Shown here piece after piece: positions 33,590 to 41,310 of a stretch of 41,310 nucleotides of DNA. The notes beneath the pieces are model-generated. The model saw nothing but the letters and a program-made list of their open reading frames with translations. It did not search any database and was not told where the DNA came from. The position numbers were made by a program, and so were the translations under genes. How positions within the stretch are numbered: the stretch's first letter is position 1; each line of letters starts with the position of its first letter. This DNA is from Candidatus Galligastranaerophilus faecipullorum (GTDB taxonomy: Bacteria > Cyanobacteriota > Vampirovibrionia > Gastranaerophilales > Gastranaerophilaceae): NCBI GenBank assembly GCA_018713115.1, contig DVFS01000080.1, positions 1 to 41,310 of the forward strand, given 5' to 3'.

Positions 33590-34180
33590 TTATATATTCT
33601 TTACCTTATCAAGAAGTTCATTATATACGTCAATTGTGGTTTTGCAGATTTTAAGCTCGCGGTTGACAAGGCTTTTTATTGTTTCTTTAAAACACCTTAA
33701 AAGTGCTAAATCAAGCCCTTTTTCTCCGTTATTTTCATTAAGTATTTCCCATATCTCTTCGCTGTATTTTTTATCTCTTGTATAGCTTTCGATTTTATCC
33801 GCAAGGAAAATAATCTTTTCAAAAAGGCTCATATTGACTTTACCTATTGTATGGCAGCGTATTGCATCAAGGATTTCCCCATCTTCTATTCCGTATATTG
33901 TCCTTGCAAAATAAGCTCCCACAGGCGCGTGCAGGGTTTTATAGTTTTGAAGTTCGCTTTCATCCACATCTTTTAATTCTTCTTTAATTATTTTTAAAAG
34001 CTCATCATTGGGTTTGCACTTGGCGCAATCGTGCAAAAGTCCCGCAAGGAAGGCTTTTTGCTCATCAAGATTATATTTTTTGGCAAGTTCTATGGCGCAG
34101 TGCGCGCAGCCTAATGTATGTTTATATCTCTCTTCGCTCAGGCATTCTTTGAGTTTGTTTTCTATACAATCCATGTTCAT
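33590..34180 (-). CDS. yqeK: HD-domain hydrolase of the YqeK family
   Basis: YqeK-type HD proteins hydrolyse diadenosine tetraphosphate symmetrically. The 196-residue protein has the metal-binding His in RYKHTLGCA, the HD pair in GLLHDCAK (His50, Asp51), a conserved HAPVGAYFA segment, an IRCHTIG His and the IFLADKIES Asp. Length and motifs match the family, which is nearly always next to nadD. Here the start lies 59 bases inside the end of nadD, in another frame. A later Met (34174) would shorten the overlap slightly. No ribosome silencing factor gene (rsfS) follows, unlike in many Firmicutes and cyanobacteria. Confidence 0.92.
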   Translation of the reverse strand: MNMDCIENKLKECLSEERYKHTLGCAHCAIELAKKYNLDEQKAFLAGLLHDCAKCKPNDELLKIIKEELKDVDESELQNYKTLHAPVGAYFARTIYGIEDGEILDAIRCHTIGKVNMSLFEKIIFLADKIESYTRDKKYSEEIWEILNENNGEKGLDLALLRCFKETIKSLVNRELKICKTTIDVYNELLDKVKNI

Positions 34181-34730
34181 AAATATACTCCCGTGTTTTT
34201 TTCTCGACGAGCCCCTCTATGTCTTTATTTTCATAGAGTCTTTCTCTTATCATATTTGATGATATGTTCATAAAGTCAATGTTTGCAATTTCAAATTTCC
34301 ACCCGCGTTCCTTTAAATGACTGAGTGACTTTTCGCAGTTGTCGCTGCAGCGTCTCGGGATAATTATGAAATTTACGTTGTCTTTTAGTATCTGCGGGTT
34401 TTTCCAGCCCTCTATCTTAAAGAAAGCATCATATCCCATTATAAAGTTTATCCGTTCGGTTTTATCTCTTTTTTTTAATTCTAAAACGGTGTTATAGCTG
34501 TAACTCGGGACGGGCAGGAAGAATTCTATATCCGAAACATTTTTTCTTCCTGCCGCAAGCTGCGCCATTTTTAGTCTGTCATAAGGTGCAGTATCGGGGA
34601 TTTTGTGCGGCGGAGCGTAGGCAACCACAAAAATTACATCCTCAAAATTAAACTGTTCGCGTACTTTGCGGGCGATTTCAAGGTGAGCCGAGTGTATGGG
34701 GTTAAATGTTCCGAAAAAATAGCATTTCAT
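34122..34730 (-). CDS. nadD: Nicotinate-nucleotide adenylyltransferase
   Basis: NadD transfers AMP from ATP to nicotinate mononucleotide, forming deamido-NAD. The 202-residue protein has the nucleotide-binding GTFNPIHSAHL (7-17), the Lys in APPHKIPDTAPYDRLKMAQ, the FIMGYDAFFKIEGWKN segment, and the C-terminal ISSNMIRERL motif that contacts ATP phosphates. It overlaps yqeK by 59 bases, so its last 19 residues are read in two frames. Its start is only 33 bases from the divergent rqcH start, so its promoter must overlap one of the coding regions. The window also holds nadK, but the two are not linked in an operon. Confidence 0.94.
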   Translation of the reverse strand: MKCYFFGTFNPIHSAHLEIARKVREQFNFEDVIFVVAYAPPHKIPDTAPYDRLKMAQLAAGRKNVSDIEFFLPVPSYSYNTVLELKKRDKTERINFIMGYDAFFKIEGWKNPQILKDNVNFIIIPRRCSDNCEKSLSHLKERGWKFEIANIDFMNISSNMIRERLYENKDIEGLVEKKTREYIYEHGLYRKQTQRMPERREI

Positions 34731-34763
34731 AATCTTCTTAATTATATTACAATATTTCCTGTT

Positions 34764-36350
34764 ATGTACAATTTTGATTCTTTGAGTTTAAAAAATTTTT
34801 TGCGCATTAATGCCGGTTTTTTGGTCAATGCTTCAATTCAAAAGATTCAGCAGCCTTCAAGGCGTGAAATAATTTTGAATCTGCGTGCAAACGGCGAGAG
34901 CCGCAAGTTGTATATTAATATAAACCCGAAGTATCCCCATATTTGCTTTATTAATGAAAAAACTTTTCAAATGCGCGCGCTTGAAATCCCGAAAAGTCCG
35001 CCTATGTTCTGCATGCAGCTTAGAAAATATCTTGAGGGCTCAAGGATAAAACAAATTACCATTCCCGATTATGAAAGGATTTTGGAACTGCATTTTGAAG
35101 TGTATGACGAAACGGGTATTCTTGCAAAACTTTGTCTTGCAATTGAAATTATGGGCAGACATTCAAATATTATTTTATACGATTTTCGCTCAAAGATAAT
35201 TCTTGGCAGTGCGCATAATATTTCCGCACAAAAAAGCTCGGTGAGAGAAATTCGCGGCGGGATTCCTTATATTTATCCTCCCGCACAATATAAAACAGAT
35301 ATTTTAAAAACAAGTTACGGCGCGTTTTGTGATGTTATAAAAAATTCCCCTGACATTAAAGGGGCTCTGTGTGCACATTATTACCTTTTAAGTGCACCGT
35401 TGTGCGGGATTATTTTAAATAAAAGCGGCAGCGAAGAGGAACTTTTTGAAAATCTGCAAAATACTCTGAGTCTTAAAGACACTTCCGCACTTTTGGAATT
35501 ATGGGGCGGGGATGATTTTAGCAGTGCTCTTGATGAATATTTTGCAAATATTATGTATGAAGATATTTTCAAAAACAAAAAGACGGCACTTGAGAGAATC
35601 CTTGAAAACGAGATAAAAAAACTTTCAAATATCCTTAAAAATCCTCCGGAAAAAGACAAAGCGCTTGTGTACAAACAGTACGGCGACGGGATTTTTCAGT
35701 ATATCTATCTGATAAAAGAGGGTACCGGGAGCTTTACAACCCCCGAGGGACTGGAAATTTCTCTTGATAAAACGCTTACACCCGCGCAGAATGCAAAAAA
35801 TTATTATAAACTCTATTCAAAGGCAAAAGGAGCGTATGAATACAGCAGCCAAAAATATCTTGAAGCTAAAGAGAAAAAAGAATATTTTGAAGAGATACTT
35901 TTCAGTCTGCAAAATGCTTCAAGTTATCAGGAACTGGATGAAATAACCTCCGAGCTTATAATGTGTTCGCTTGTTAAAAAAGATGAAACAAAAAAACAGG
36001 AGAAAAAAATTACCCTTACTAAATTAACTTTCGGCGGATATGAGATACTTCTCGGTAAAAACAACAGGCAAAATGATTACCTTATCTCAAAAGCATCATC
36101 AGCAGAGGATATCTGGCTTCATGCGTATAATTGTCCGTCTTCTCATGTGCTTATAAAAGTTAAAAACGATTCTCTGCCTCCTCCGCCTTCGGTTCTTGAA
36201 TTTGCGGCAAAACTTGTTAAAGAAAATTCCCCGATGAAAAATTCGGGCAAAGTCTCAATTATCTATACAAAAAGAAAAAATCTGAAAAAGCCTCCCGGAG
36301 GAGTCCTGGGGTATGTTACATACAAAAACGAAAAAGAAATAGTTATTTAG
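34764..36350 (+). CDS. rqcH: NFACT family ribosome quality-control factor RqcH
   Basis: RqcH binds obstructed 50S subunits and recruits alanyl-tRNA to add C-terminal alanine tails that mark stalled chains for degradation. The 528-residue protein has the NFACT-N opening DSLSLKNFLRINAGFLVNAS, PPMFCMQLRKYLEGSRIKQI and IEIMGRHSNIILYD. A central helical/coiled-coil region spans about 290-440. The NFACT-R domain has SSAEDIWLHAYNCPSSHVLI and ends KKPPGGVLGYVTYKNEKE. It is slightly shorter than the usual 560-580. The conserved Asp-Arg pair of NFACT-N appears as Glu104-Arg105 (PDYERILEL). I start at the ATG at 34764, where family similarity begins; an in-frame ATG at 34605 would run through divergent nadD. 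Confidence 0.9.
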   Translation: MYNFDSLSLKNFLRINAGFLVNASIQKIQQPSRREIILNLRANGESRKLYININPKYPHICFINEKTFQMRALEIPKSPPMFCMQLRKYLEGSRIKQITIPDYERILELHFEVYDETGILAKLCLAIEIMGRHSNIILYDFRSKIILGSAHNISAQKSSVREIRGGIPYIYPPAQYKTDILKTSYGAFCDVIKNSPDIKGALCAHYYLLSAPLCGIILNKSGSEEELFENLQNTLSLKDTSALLELWGGDDFSSALDEYFANIMYEDIFKNKKTALERILENEIKKLSNILKNPPEKDKALVYKQYGDGIFQYIYLIKEGTGSFTTPEGLEISLDKTLTPAQNAKNYYKLYSKAKGAYEYSSQKYLEAKEKKEYFEEILFSLQNASSYQELDEITSELIMCSLVKKDETKKQEKKITLTKLTFGGYEILLGKNNRQNDYLISKASSAEDIWLHAYNCPSSHVLIKVKNDSLPPPPSVLEFAAKLVKENSPMKNSGKVSIIYTKRKNLKKPPGGVLGYVTYKNEKEIVI

Positions 36351-36352
36351 AC

Positions 36353-36382
36353 ATAAAGCAAAAAAACCTTTATTTTTAACTT
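36353..36382 (+). terminator. Weak candidate terminator after rqcH
   Basis: ATAAAG (36353-36358) pairs with CTTTAT (36368-36373) across a nine-base loop, and T-runs follow. The stem is short and almost all A-T, so termination may be poor. Confidence 0.35.
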
Positions 36383-36430
36383 TTTTTTTACTAAAATAAA
36401 TCTGTAAAAATGTAAAAATGAGGATTAAAA

Positions 36431-38899
36431 ATGCAGGTTTCATACGAGTGGTTAAACGAATTTGTAGATTTGACGGGAATTGAGCCCGAACAAATTGCTC
36501 ATAAGCTCACAATGAGCGGTCTTGAGGTTGAAGAGATTGAATACAGAAAACCTAAATTTACAAATATAATCACTGCAAAAATCCAGAAGATAGATAATCA
36601 CCCTAATGCGGACAAACTTCATCTTGTAACGGTTAATACAGGTTCAGCTGTTAAGCAGGTTGTCTGCGGCGCCCAAAATATTGAAGAAGGGCAGATAATA
36701 CCCTATGCAAGCGTCGGTTCAAAAGTTTTTTCAAGAAAAACAGGCGAGCTTTTTGAACTTACTCCCGCCGTTATCCGCGGCGTAGAGTCGCAGGGTATGT
36801 TATGTTCCTGTGATGAGCTCGGGCTGGATGGTATGCAGGATGAGGACGGCATTTTTATACTTAACCGTGTATACGATACCATCCCTCTGGGTGAGCCTCT
36901 GGAGAAAATTATGAACCTGAGCGAAGAGATAATTTTCCATGTCGCACCTACTGCAAACAGGGGAGATCAGATGTCTGTTGTCGGAATTGCGCGCGAGCTG
37001 AGCGCTCTTTTTAACAGGAAGCTGAACTTTAACCCTAAAGATTGCAGGGAACCGAAGAAAACAGATGATTTTAAAATCGAGATAAAAGACGATGAAACCT
37101 GTAAATATTACTCTATTGCACTTGTAAAAGATATTAAAATCAAGCCCTCGCCCGCTTTTATACAAAGAAGAATTGAAGCTTGCGGCATGAGAGCCATTAA
37201 TAACGTTGTAGATATTACAAACTACGTGCTTCTTGAATACGGCACACCGCTGCATGCTTTTGATTTTGACAAACTCGATGACTATCTGTGCGTCAGATAT
37301 GCCCGTGAAGGCGAGAGTATTGTAACAATTGACGGAACCGAGAGAAAGCTTACGGATAGAAGTGTTGTTATTTCAACAAAAGATACGCCCGTTTGTATCG
37401 CAGGCGTGTTTGGCGGGCTAAATTCCGAGATTGATGACAACACCAGAAACATTGCACTTGAGGCGGCTAATTTCACATCTCATACAAACAGAAAATCTGC
37501 CCGCTCGGTAGGCTACCGCTCGGAAGCAAGTGCGAGATTTGAGCGCGGAGTGGATGCGGAACTTGTGCGCTGCGGGCTTTTGCGTGCGGCAGAGTTAATG
37601 GAAAAATATGCAGATGCCAAAATAGACTCCATGGCGGAAGTCGGCTCTTCCTGTGCGCCCGATATTGAAATTACACTCAGAAATAGCGAAATTAAAAGAA
37701 TTTTAGGCATAGACATTCCTCAGGAGCGCTCTATAGAAATACTTGAAAACCTCGGGTTTAAACTCCTCGGTAAAAATGAGGCTGCCGCAAAATTTAAAGT
37801 GCCGGGTCACAGGGTTAACGATGTTTATCGCGAAATTGACCTCATAGAGGAAGTTTCAAGGATTGACGGGTACGATAAAATAACTCCCGCGCTCCCCCAA
37901 ATTGAAGAGGGTGCAAACATAAGCTTTGAAAACAGAACACTTAAAAAAATCAACCAAACCCTTCTGGGCTGCGGTTTTGATGAGATTGTAACACCGTCTC
38001 TTGTGGGCGATAATCTCTACGGGGAATTTTTCCAAAAATTGGACGGGAAAACTTCACTCAGGGTTAAAAATCCGCAGAGTGAAGAGTGTACAACACTCAG
38101 GCAGTCGCTTATGCCGAATCTTTTAAGTGTTGTAAAGGGAAATTTTGACAACGGACAAAAGAATTTCAGATTCTTCGAATCGGGAAAAGTCTATTTTGTT
38201 GAAGCACAGGCTGATGAAAATAACTCCGGTGTCAGTGAACAAAGAAGGCTTTCGGGCGCGATTTTCGGCAGTATAAACAATCAGATGTGGAACGATAAAA
38301 AACCTGTCGACTTCTACACTTTAAAAGGCGTTCTGGAAAGTCTTTTTGCAGAACTAAACCTCGCAAAAAGGATAGTGTACGGTGCATTTGATGAAAACGA
38401 TTCCAAAAAATACGAATTTATGCACCCTGCGCAGAGCGCAAAAATTTCCCTTATGGGAAAGAATTTCCAAAATATAGGTTATGTCGGAAAAATCCATCCT
38501 ATTTTAAAGGATAAATTGAAGTTTAATCAGGATTTATATGTTTTTGAGATTGACCTGGAAGCAATTCTTGCGGCTGTTTCGCCTTCTCTTGTTAAATATA
38601 AAAAACTTCCCGTTTTTCTGCCTGTTACAAGGGATATCGCTTTTGCGACAAATGCGGATGTGACAAACGAAGCGGTCTTGAAGGCAATTAAAAAGATTGC
38701 GGATAAAAATATTTTCAAAGGTGCAAAAGTTTTCGACATTTATCAGGGCGAACACATTGAAGAAGGCAAAAAATCCATGGCATACAGAATTACTCTTCAA
38801 GATGAAAACCAAACCCTGACGGATGAAGTAATTGATAAAGAAATGAATAAAATAAGAGAAGGACTTGTAAAAGCACTTCCGGATGTCGTTTTAAGGTAA
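36431..38899 (+). CDS. pheT: Phenylalanyl-tRNA synthetase beta subunit
   Basis: PheT is the large subunit of the alpha2beta2 enzyme that charges tRNA-Phe; it carries the editing site and anticodon-side contacts. The 822-residue protein has all standard modules. These are an EMAP-type tRNA-binding domain near the start (NIITAKIQKIDNHPNADKLH), the B3/B4 editing region (RGDQMSVVGIARELSAL, VVDITNYVLLEYGTPLHAFD), B5 (ILGIDIPQERSIEILENLGF), a catalytic-like core and a C-terminal FDX-ACB domain (FLPVTRDIAFATNADVTNEA). A GAGGAT ribosome-binding site precedes the ATG. pheS is not adjacent. It heads a run of genes spaced by -1 to 3 bases. Confidence 0.96.
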   Translation: MQVSYEWLNEFVDLTGIEPEQIAHKLTMSGLEVEEIEYRKPKFTNIITAKIQKIDNHPNADKLHLVTVNTGSAVKQVVCGAQNIEEGQIIPYASVGSKVFSRKTGELFELTPAVIRGVESQGMLCSCDELGLDGMQDEDGIFILNRVYDTIPLGEPLEKIMNLSEEIIFHVAPTANRGDQMSVVGIARELSALFNRKLNFNPKDCREPKKTDDFKIEIKDDETCKYYSIALVKDIKIKPSPAFIQRRIEACGMRAINNVVDITNYVLLEYGTPLHAFDFDKLDDYLCVRYAREGESIVTIDGTERKLTDRSVVISTKDTPVCIAGVFGGLNSEIDDNTRNIALEAANFTSHTNRKSARSVGYRSEASARFERGVDAELVRCGLLRAAELMEKYADAKIDSMAEVGSSCAPDIEITLRNSEIKRILGIDIPQERSIEILENLGFKLLGKNEAAAKFKVPGHRVNDVYREIDLIEEVSRIDGYDKITPALPQIEEGANISFENRTLKKINQTLLGCGFDEIVTPSLVGDNLYGEFFQKLDGKTSLRVKNPQSEECTTLRQSLMPNLLSVVKGNFDNGQKNFRFFESGKVYFVEAQADENNSGVSEQRRLSGAIFGSINNQMWNDKKPVDFYTLKGVLESLFAELNLAKRIVYGAFDENDSKKYEFMHPAQSAKISLMGKNFQNIGYVGKIHPILKDKLKFNQDLYVFEIDLEAILAAVSPSLVKYKKLPVFLPVTRDIAFATNADVTNEAVLKAIKKIADKNIFKGAKVFDIYQGEHIEEGKKSMAYRITLQDENQTLTDEVIDKEMNKIREGLVKALPDVVLR

Positions 38900-38902
38900 T
38901 TT

Positions 38903-39634
38903 ATGAGAATAAATAAATACATAGCTTCAAGCGGATTTTGCTCGCGCCGCAAGGCAGATGAGCTTATTGAAGCGGGGCGTGTGCGCGTAAACGGCGAAGT
39001 GGTAAGACTTCTGGGTTATGAAATAAGAACAAAGGACAAAGTAAGTATAGACAATAAGCCGCTTCGCACAATGAAGCTTGAATATTACCGTTTTTATAAA
39101 CCGACAGGCTATATAACAACAAGCAGTGATGAAAAAGGCAGAAAAACAATTTATGATATCCTGCCTGATGAAATGTCGCATTTAAACCCCGTAGGAAGAC
39201 TGGACAAGGACTCTTCGGGTCTTTTGATTTTGACAAATGACGGAAATCTGGTGTATGAACTTACCCACCCGTCTGTTAAAGTTGCAAAGGTATACAGAGT
39301 AACAGTTGACGCGTTTTTAAAAGTTGAAGATCTTGAAAAACTTGCCGCGGGAATTGAACTTGAAAAAGGAAAAGTTGCCTACTGTGACTGCGAGATAATA
39401 GAGCGCAAAAAAGATGAAACTCTGCTTGAGATTACCCTTTATCAGGGGATGAACCGCCAGATAAGAAGAATGATTGAATATCTCGGGCATAATGTTGTAC
39501 ACTTAAAGCGTATCAGGCATGCGACAATAGATTTAACGGGTCTTAAAAAGGGGCAGTATAAGCCGCTAAAACCCAAACAGATAAAAGAATTAAAGGCATA
39601 TTTGGATAAAATTAAGGAGAAAGAAGGTATTTAA
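38903..39634 (+). CDS. Pseudouridine synthase of the RsuA/RluB/RluE/RluF family
   Basis: The 243-residue enzyme converts a specific uridine in rRNA to pseudouridine. An N-terminal S4 RNA-binding domain is seen in RINKYIASSGFCSRRKADEL and VRVNGE. The catalytic domain has FYKPTGYITTSSDEKGR and the signature PVGRLDKDSSGLLILTNDG with catalytic Asp101. A later QGMNRQIRRM motif is characteristic of this branch (RluB/RsuA rather than RluA). The short length and S4 domain suggest RluB, acting on 23S rRNA, but RsuA cannot be excluded. It starts three bases after pheT and abuts serS directly. Confidence 0.93.
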   Translation: MRINKYIASSGFCSRRKADELIEAGRVRVNGEVVRLLGYEIRTKDKVSIDNKPLRTMKLEYYRFYKPTGYITTSSDEKGRKTIYDILPDEMSHLNPVGRLDKDSSGLLILTNDGNLVYELTHPSVKVAKVYRVTVDAFLKVEDLEKLAAGIELEKGKVAYCDCEIIERKKDETLLEITLYQGMNRQIRRMIEYLGHNVVHLKRIRHATIDLTGLKKGQYKPLKPKQIKELKAYLDKIKEKEGI

Positions 39635-40900
39635 ATGCTGGATATAAAATTAATCAGAGAAAATCCCGATAAAATCAATGAACTTTTAAAAAGAAGAAAC
39701 CCCGAGCTTTCTATAGACGCGGTTTTGGCTGTTGATGAAGATAGAAGAAAAATGCAGTTTACACTTGATGAACTGCGAGCAAAAAGAAAATCGGAATCTC
39801 AAAAAATCGGCGAGATGAAAAAGGCAGGTCAAAATACCGATGCAATTCAGGCTGATGTGAAAAAAATCGGCGATGAGATAAAAGAACTGGAAGAAAAGCA
39901 AAATGAACTGGATGAAAAACAGAAAAGACTGCTTTTAAATATCCCTAATATTCCCGATGAAACTACACCTGCAGGCGCATCTGAAGATGACAATGTGGAA
40001 GTATACAAGTGGGGCGAGCCGCGCAAGTTTGATTTTGAATTTAAACCTCACTGGGATTTGTGCGAAGCAAAAAATATCGTTGACTTTGAGCGCGGTGTGA
40101 AACTTTCGCAAAGCAGATTCACTCTTTATCGCGGCAAAGGTGCAAAACTTGAGCGAGCAATTATTAACTTTTTCCTTGATATTCACACGCAGGAGCAGGG
40201 TTACGAGGAAATTCTCCCGCCCTTTATGGCAAATGCCGCAACAATGACCGGAACAGGACAGCTTCCCAAGTTTGAGCAGGACATGTACAAATGTGTGGAT
40301 GAGGACCTGTATTTAATACCTACGGCGGAAGTCCCCGTTACTAATATTTATGCCGGTGAAATACTGACGGAAGATATGCTTCCTGTGTATATGTGTGCTT
40401 ATACTCCCTGTTTCAGACGTGAAGCGGGTTCTGCCGGTAAAGACACAAGGGGGCTTATCCGTGTACACCAGTTTAACAAAGTTGAACTTGTAAAGCTCTG
40501 CACTCCGCAAACAAGCCCCGAAGAGCACGACAAACTTACAAAAGATGCCGAAAAAATGCTCCAAATGCTGGAGCTTCCCTACAGAAGAGAAGCGCTTTGC
40601 AGTGCGGATATCGGTTTTTCGGCTAACAAATGCTGGGATTTAGAAGTCTGGATGCCCTCATACGGTACATATAAAGAAATTTCAAGCTGTTCTAACTACG
40701 GAGACTATCAGGCGCGCCGTGCAAATATCCGCTATCGCGACAAAGAAACGGGTAAGGTGCAGTTTGTACACACAATTAACGGCTCGGGTCTTGCCGTAGG
40801 CAGAACGTTTGCGGCAATTGTCGAAAACTATCAGACAGAAGAAGGCGATATAATTATTCCCGAGGTACTCAGAAAATATACAGGATTTGACAGGATATAA
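39635..40900 (+). CDS. serS: Seryl-tRNA synthetase
   Basis: SerS attaches serine to tRNA-Ser and also charges tRNA-Sec where present. The 421-residue class II enzyme begins [20 protein letters not shown] and has the long N-terminal coiled-coil arm (about 30-100) that grips the tRNA variable arm. Motif 2 includes [20 protein letters not shown], followed by QFNKVELVK. The segment [20 protein letters not shown] and motif 3 [17 protein letters not shown] complete the active site. The ATG directly follows the pseudouridine synthase stop, with AAGGAG and AAGG upstream. Its TAA overlaps the carbonic anhydrase ATG by one base. Confidence 0.97.
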   Translation: MLDIKLIRENPDKINELLKRRNPELSIDAVLAVDEDRRKMQFTLDELRAKRKSESQKIGEMKKAGQNTDAIQADVKKIGDEIKELEEKQNELDEKQKRLLLNIPNIPDETTPAGASEDDNVEVYKWGEPRKFDFEFKPHWDLCEAKNIVDFERGVKLSQSRFTLYRGKGAKLERAIINFFLDIHTQEQGYEEILPPFMANAATMTGTGQLPKFEQDMYKCVDEDLYLIPTAEVPVTNIYAGEILTEDMLPVYMCAYTPCFRREAGSAGKDTRGLIRVHQFNKVELVKLCTPQTSPEEHDKLTKDAEKMLQMLELPYRREALCSADIGFSANKCWDLEVWMPSYGTYKEISSCSNYGDYQARRANIRYRDKETGKVQFVHTINGSGLAVGRTFAAIVENYQTEEGDIIIPEVLRKYTGFDRI

Positions 40901-41310
40901 TGAAAAAAATCGACAGCGAAAAACTAAGCGCGGATGAGCTTTTGGAGATACTTCTCGAGGGCAACAGGTGCTTTAAAAACAACACTCCGCGGGTTAAAAA
41001 CCACTGCTTTAATGAAATGAAAAAGACTCTTGTGGAGGGGCAGAAGCCCTATGCAATGATTCTGGGGTGTTCGGATTCAAGAACCTGCCCCGAGATTATC
41101 TTTGACACGGGTCTTGGCGAGCTTTTTGTTGCGCGCACGGCGGGCGGCACCATAGGCCCTAATGTCCTTGAAACTCTTGAGTACGGGGTTGCCCATCTTA
41201 AAATCAAGCTCCTTGTGATTCTGGGACATCAGGACTGCGGGGTTATGAAGTACGCAATGAATGCGCCTTTGTATAATGACGAACTTGAAAACCTTATCTG
41301 CCACGCGCAG
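40900..41310 (+). CDS. Beta-class carbonic anhydrase, 3' end outside the window
   Basis: The frame is open to the last base, giving 137 residues of a beta-carbonic anhydrase, which hydrates CO2 to bicarbonate. It starts [20 protein letters not shown]. The zinc and active-site residues are all visible: Cys57, Asp59 and Arg61 in GCSDSRTCPE, and His110 and Cys113 in GHQDCGVM. The FVARTAGG motif lies between. It probably lacks about 50-70 C-terminal residues. The ATG overlaps the serS stop by one base (TAATG), so it is co-transcribed with serS. No signal peptide is visible, so the enzyme is cytoplasmic; a carboxysome role is unlikely in this context. Confidence 0.93.
   Translation, partial: MKKIDSEKLSADELLEILLEGNRCFKNNTPRVKNHCFNEMKKTLVEGQKPYAMILGCSDSRTCPEIIFDTGLGELFVARTAGGTIGPNVLETLEYGVAHLKIKLLVILGHQDCGVMKYAMNAPLYNDELENLICHAQ

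Noticed and set aside
34605-34763. A 53-residue N-terminal extension of rqcH
   Set aside because: It is antisense to nadD, lacks family similarity, and the conserved start of NFACT proteins matches the ATG at 34764.

Overview
This 41.3 kb window is a dense, AT-rich bacterial chromosome segment (by eye a little under 40% G+C) with short intergenic gaps, many 1-4 base start/stop overlaps and mostly housekeeping genes. There are no insertion sequences, phage genes, CRISPR arrays, tRNAs or rRNAs that I can recognise. Several genes point to a non-photosynthetic relative of the cyanobacteria, most likely Vampirovibrionia/Melainabacteria and plausibly the gut order Gastranaerophilales. NusB is a long form opening MQARRASRELAL, RecG has a long N-terminal extension, one protein carries a DUF1822-like domain, and there is a CHASE2 adenylate cyclase. 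No photosynthesis gene is present. The taxonomic call is inference from memory of these families.

Layout. (1) 1-1229: the 3' end of a repeat-rich protein gene with a strong terminator that lies partly inside the convergent gene. (2) 4525-1193, minus strand: TPR protein, tRNA-dihydrouridine synthase and GIY-YIG protein, an overlapping operon. (3) 4665-6053: bioG and bioC, early biotin synthesis. (4) 6954-6046, minus: an alternative RpoD-like sigma factor with a long structured leader. (5) 6964-7566: the only gene-free stretch over 300 bases, holding the sigma promoter, leader hairpins, a possible small RNA and a strong terminator. (6) 7567-12103: ribH, two uncharacterised proteins and an RseP-like protease. 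(7) 12119-15368: rpsU with its own promoter and terminator, then yajQ-nadK-recN. (8) 15388-16397: a lineage-specific hypothetical protein. (9) 21190-16408, minus: glyS, a glycosyltransferase, nusB and ftsY. (10) 21335-22843: a DUF1822-like/zinc-motif/TonB-C membrane protein. (11) 27232-22833, minus: CHASE2-adenylate cyclase and recG. (12) 27353-28633: a C-terminal processing protease and a bidirectional terminator. (13) 34730-28632, minus: nadD and yqeK, then a symporter, a D-2-hydroxyacid dehydrogenase, deoC, a 61-residue protein, an ACT protein and a UPF0210 protein. (14) 34764-41310: rqcH, then pheT, an rRNA pseudouridine synthase, serS and a carbonic anhydrase that runs off the window.

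Themes are translation and its quality control (glyS, pheT, serS, rpsU, dus, RsuA-type synthase, rqcH), NAD metabolism (nadD, nadK), cofactor synthesis (bioG/bioC, ribH), DNA repair (recN, recG) and membrane proteolysis and targeting (RseP, CtpA, FtsY). I found no clear-cut new defence or mobile system. The most unusual items are the DUF1822-like/TonB-C protein, an RseP homologue whose PDZ domain seems split by about 100 residues, a sigma factor altered at a -10-reading residue, the possible small RNA before ribH, and several palindromic promoter or operator sites.
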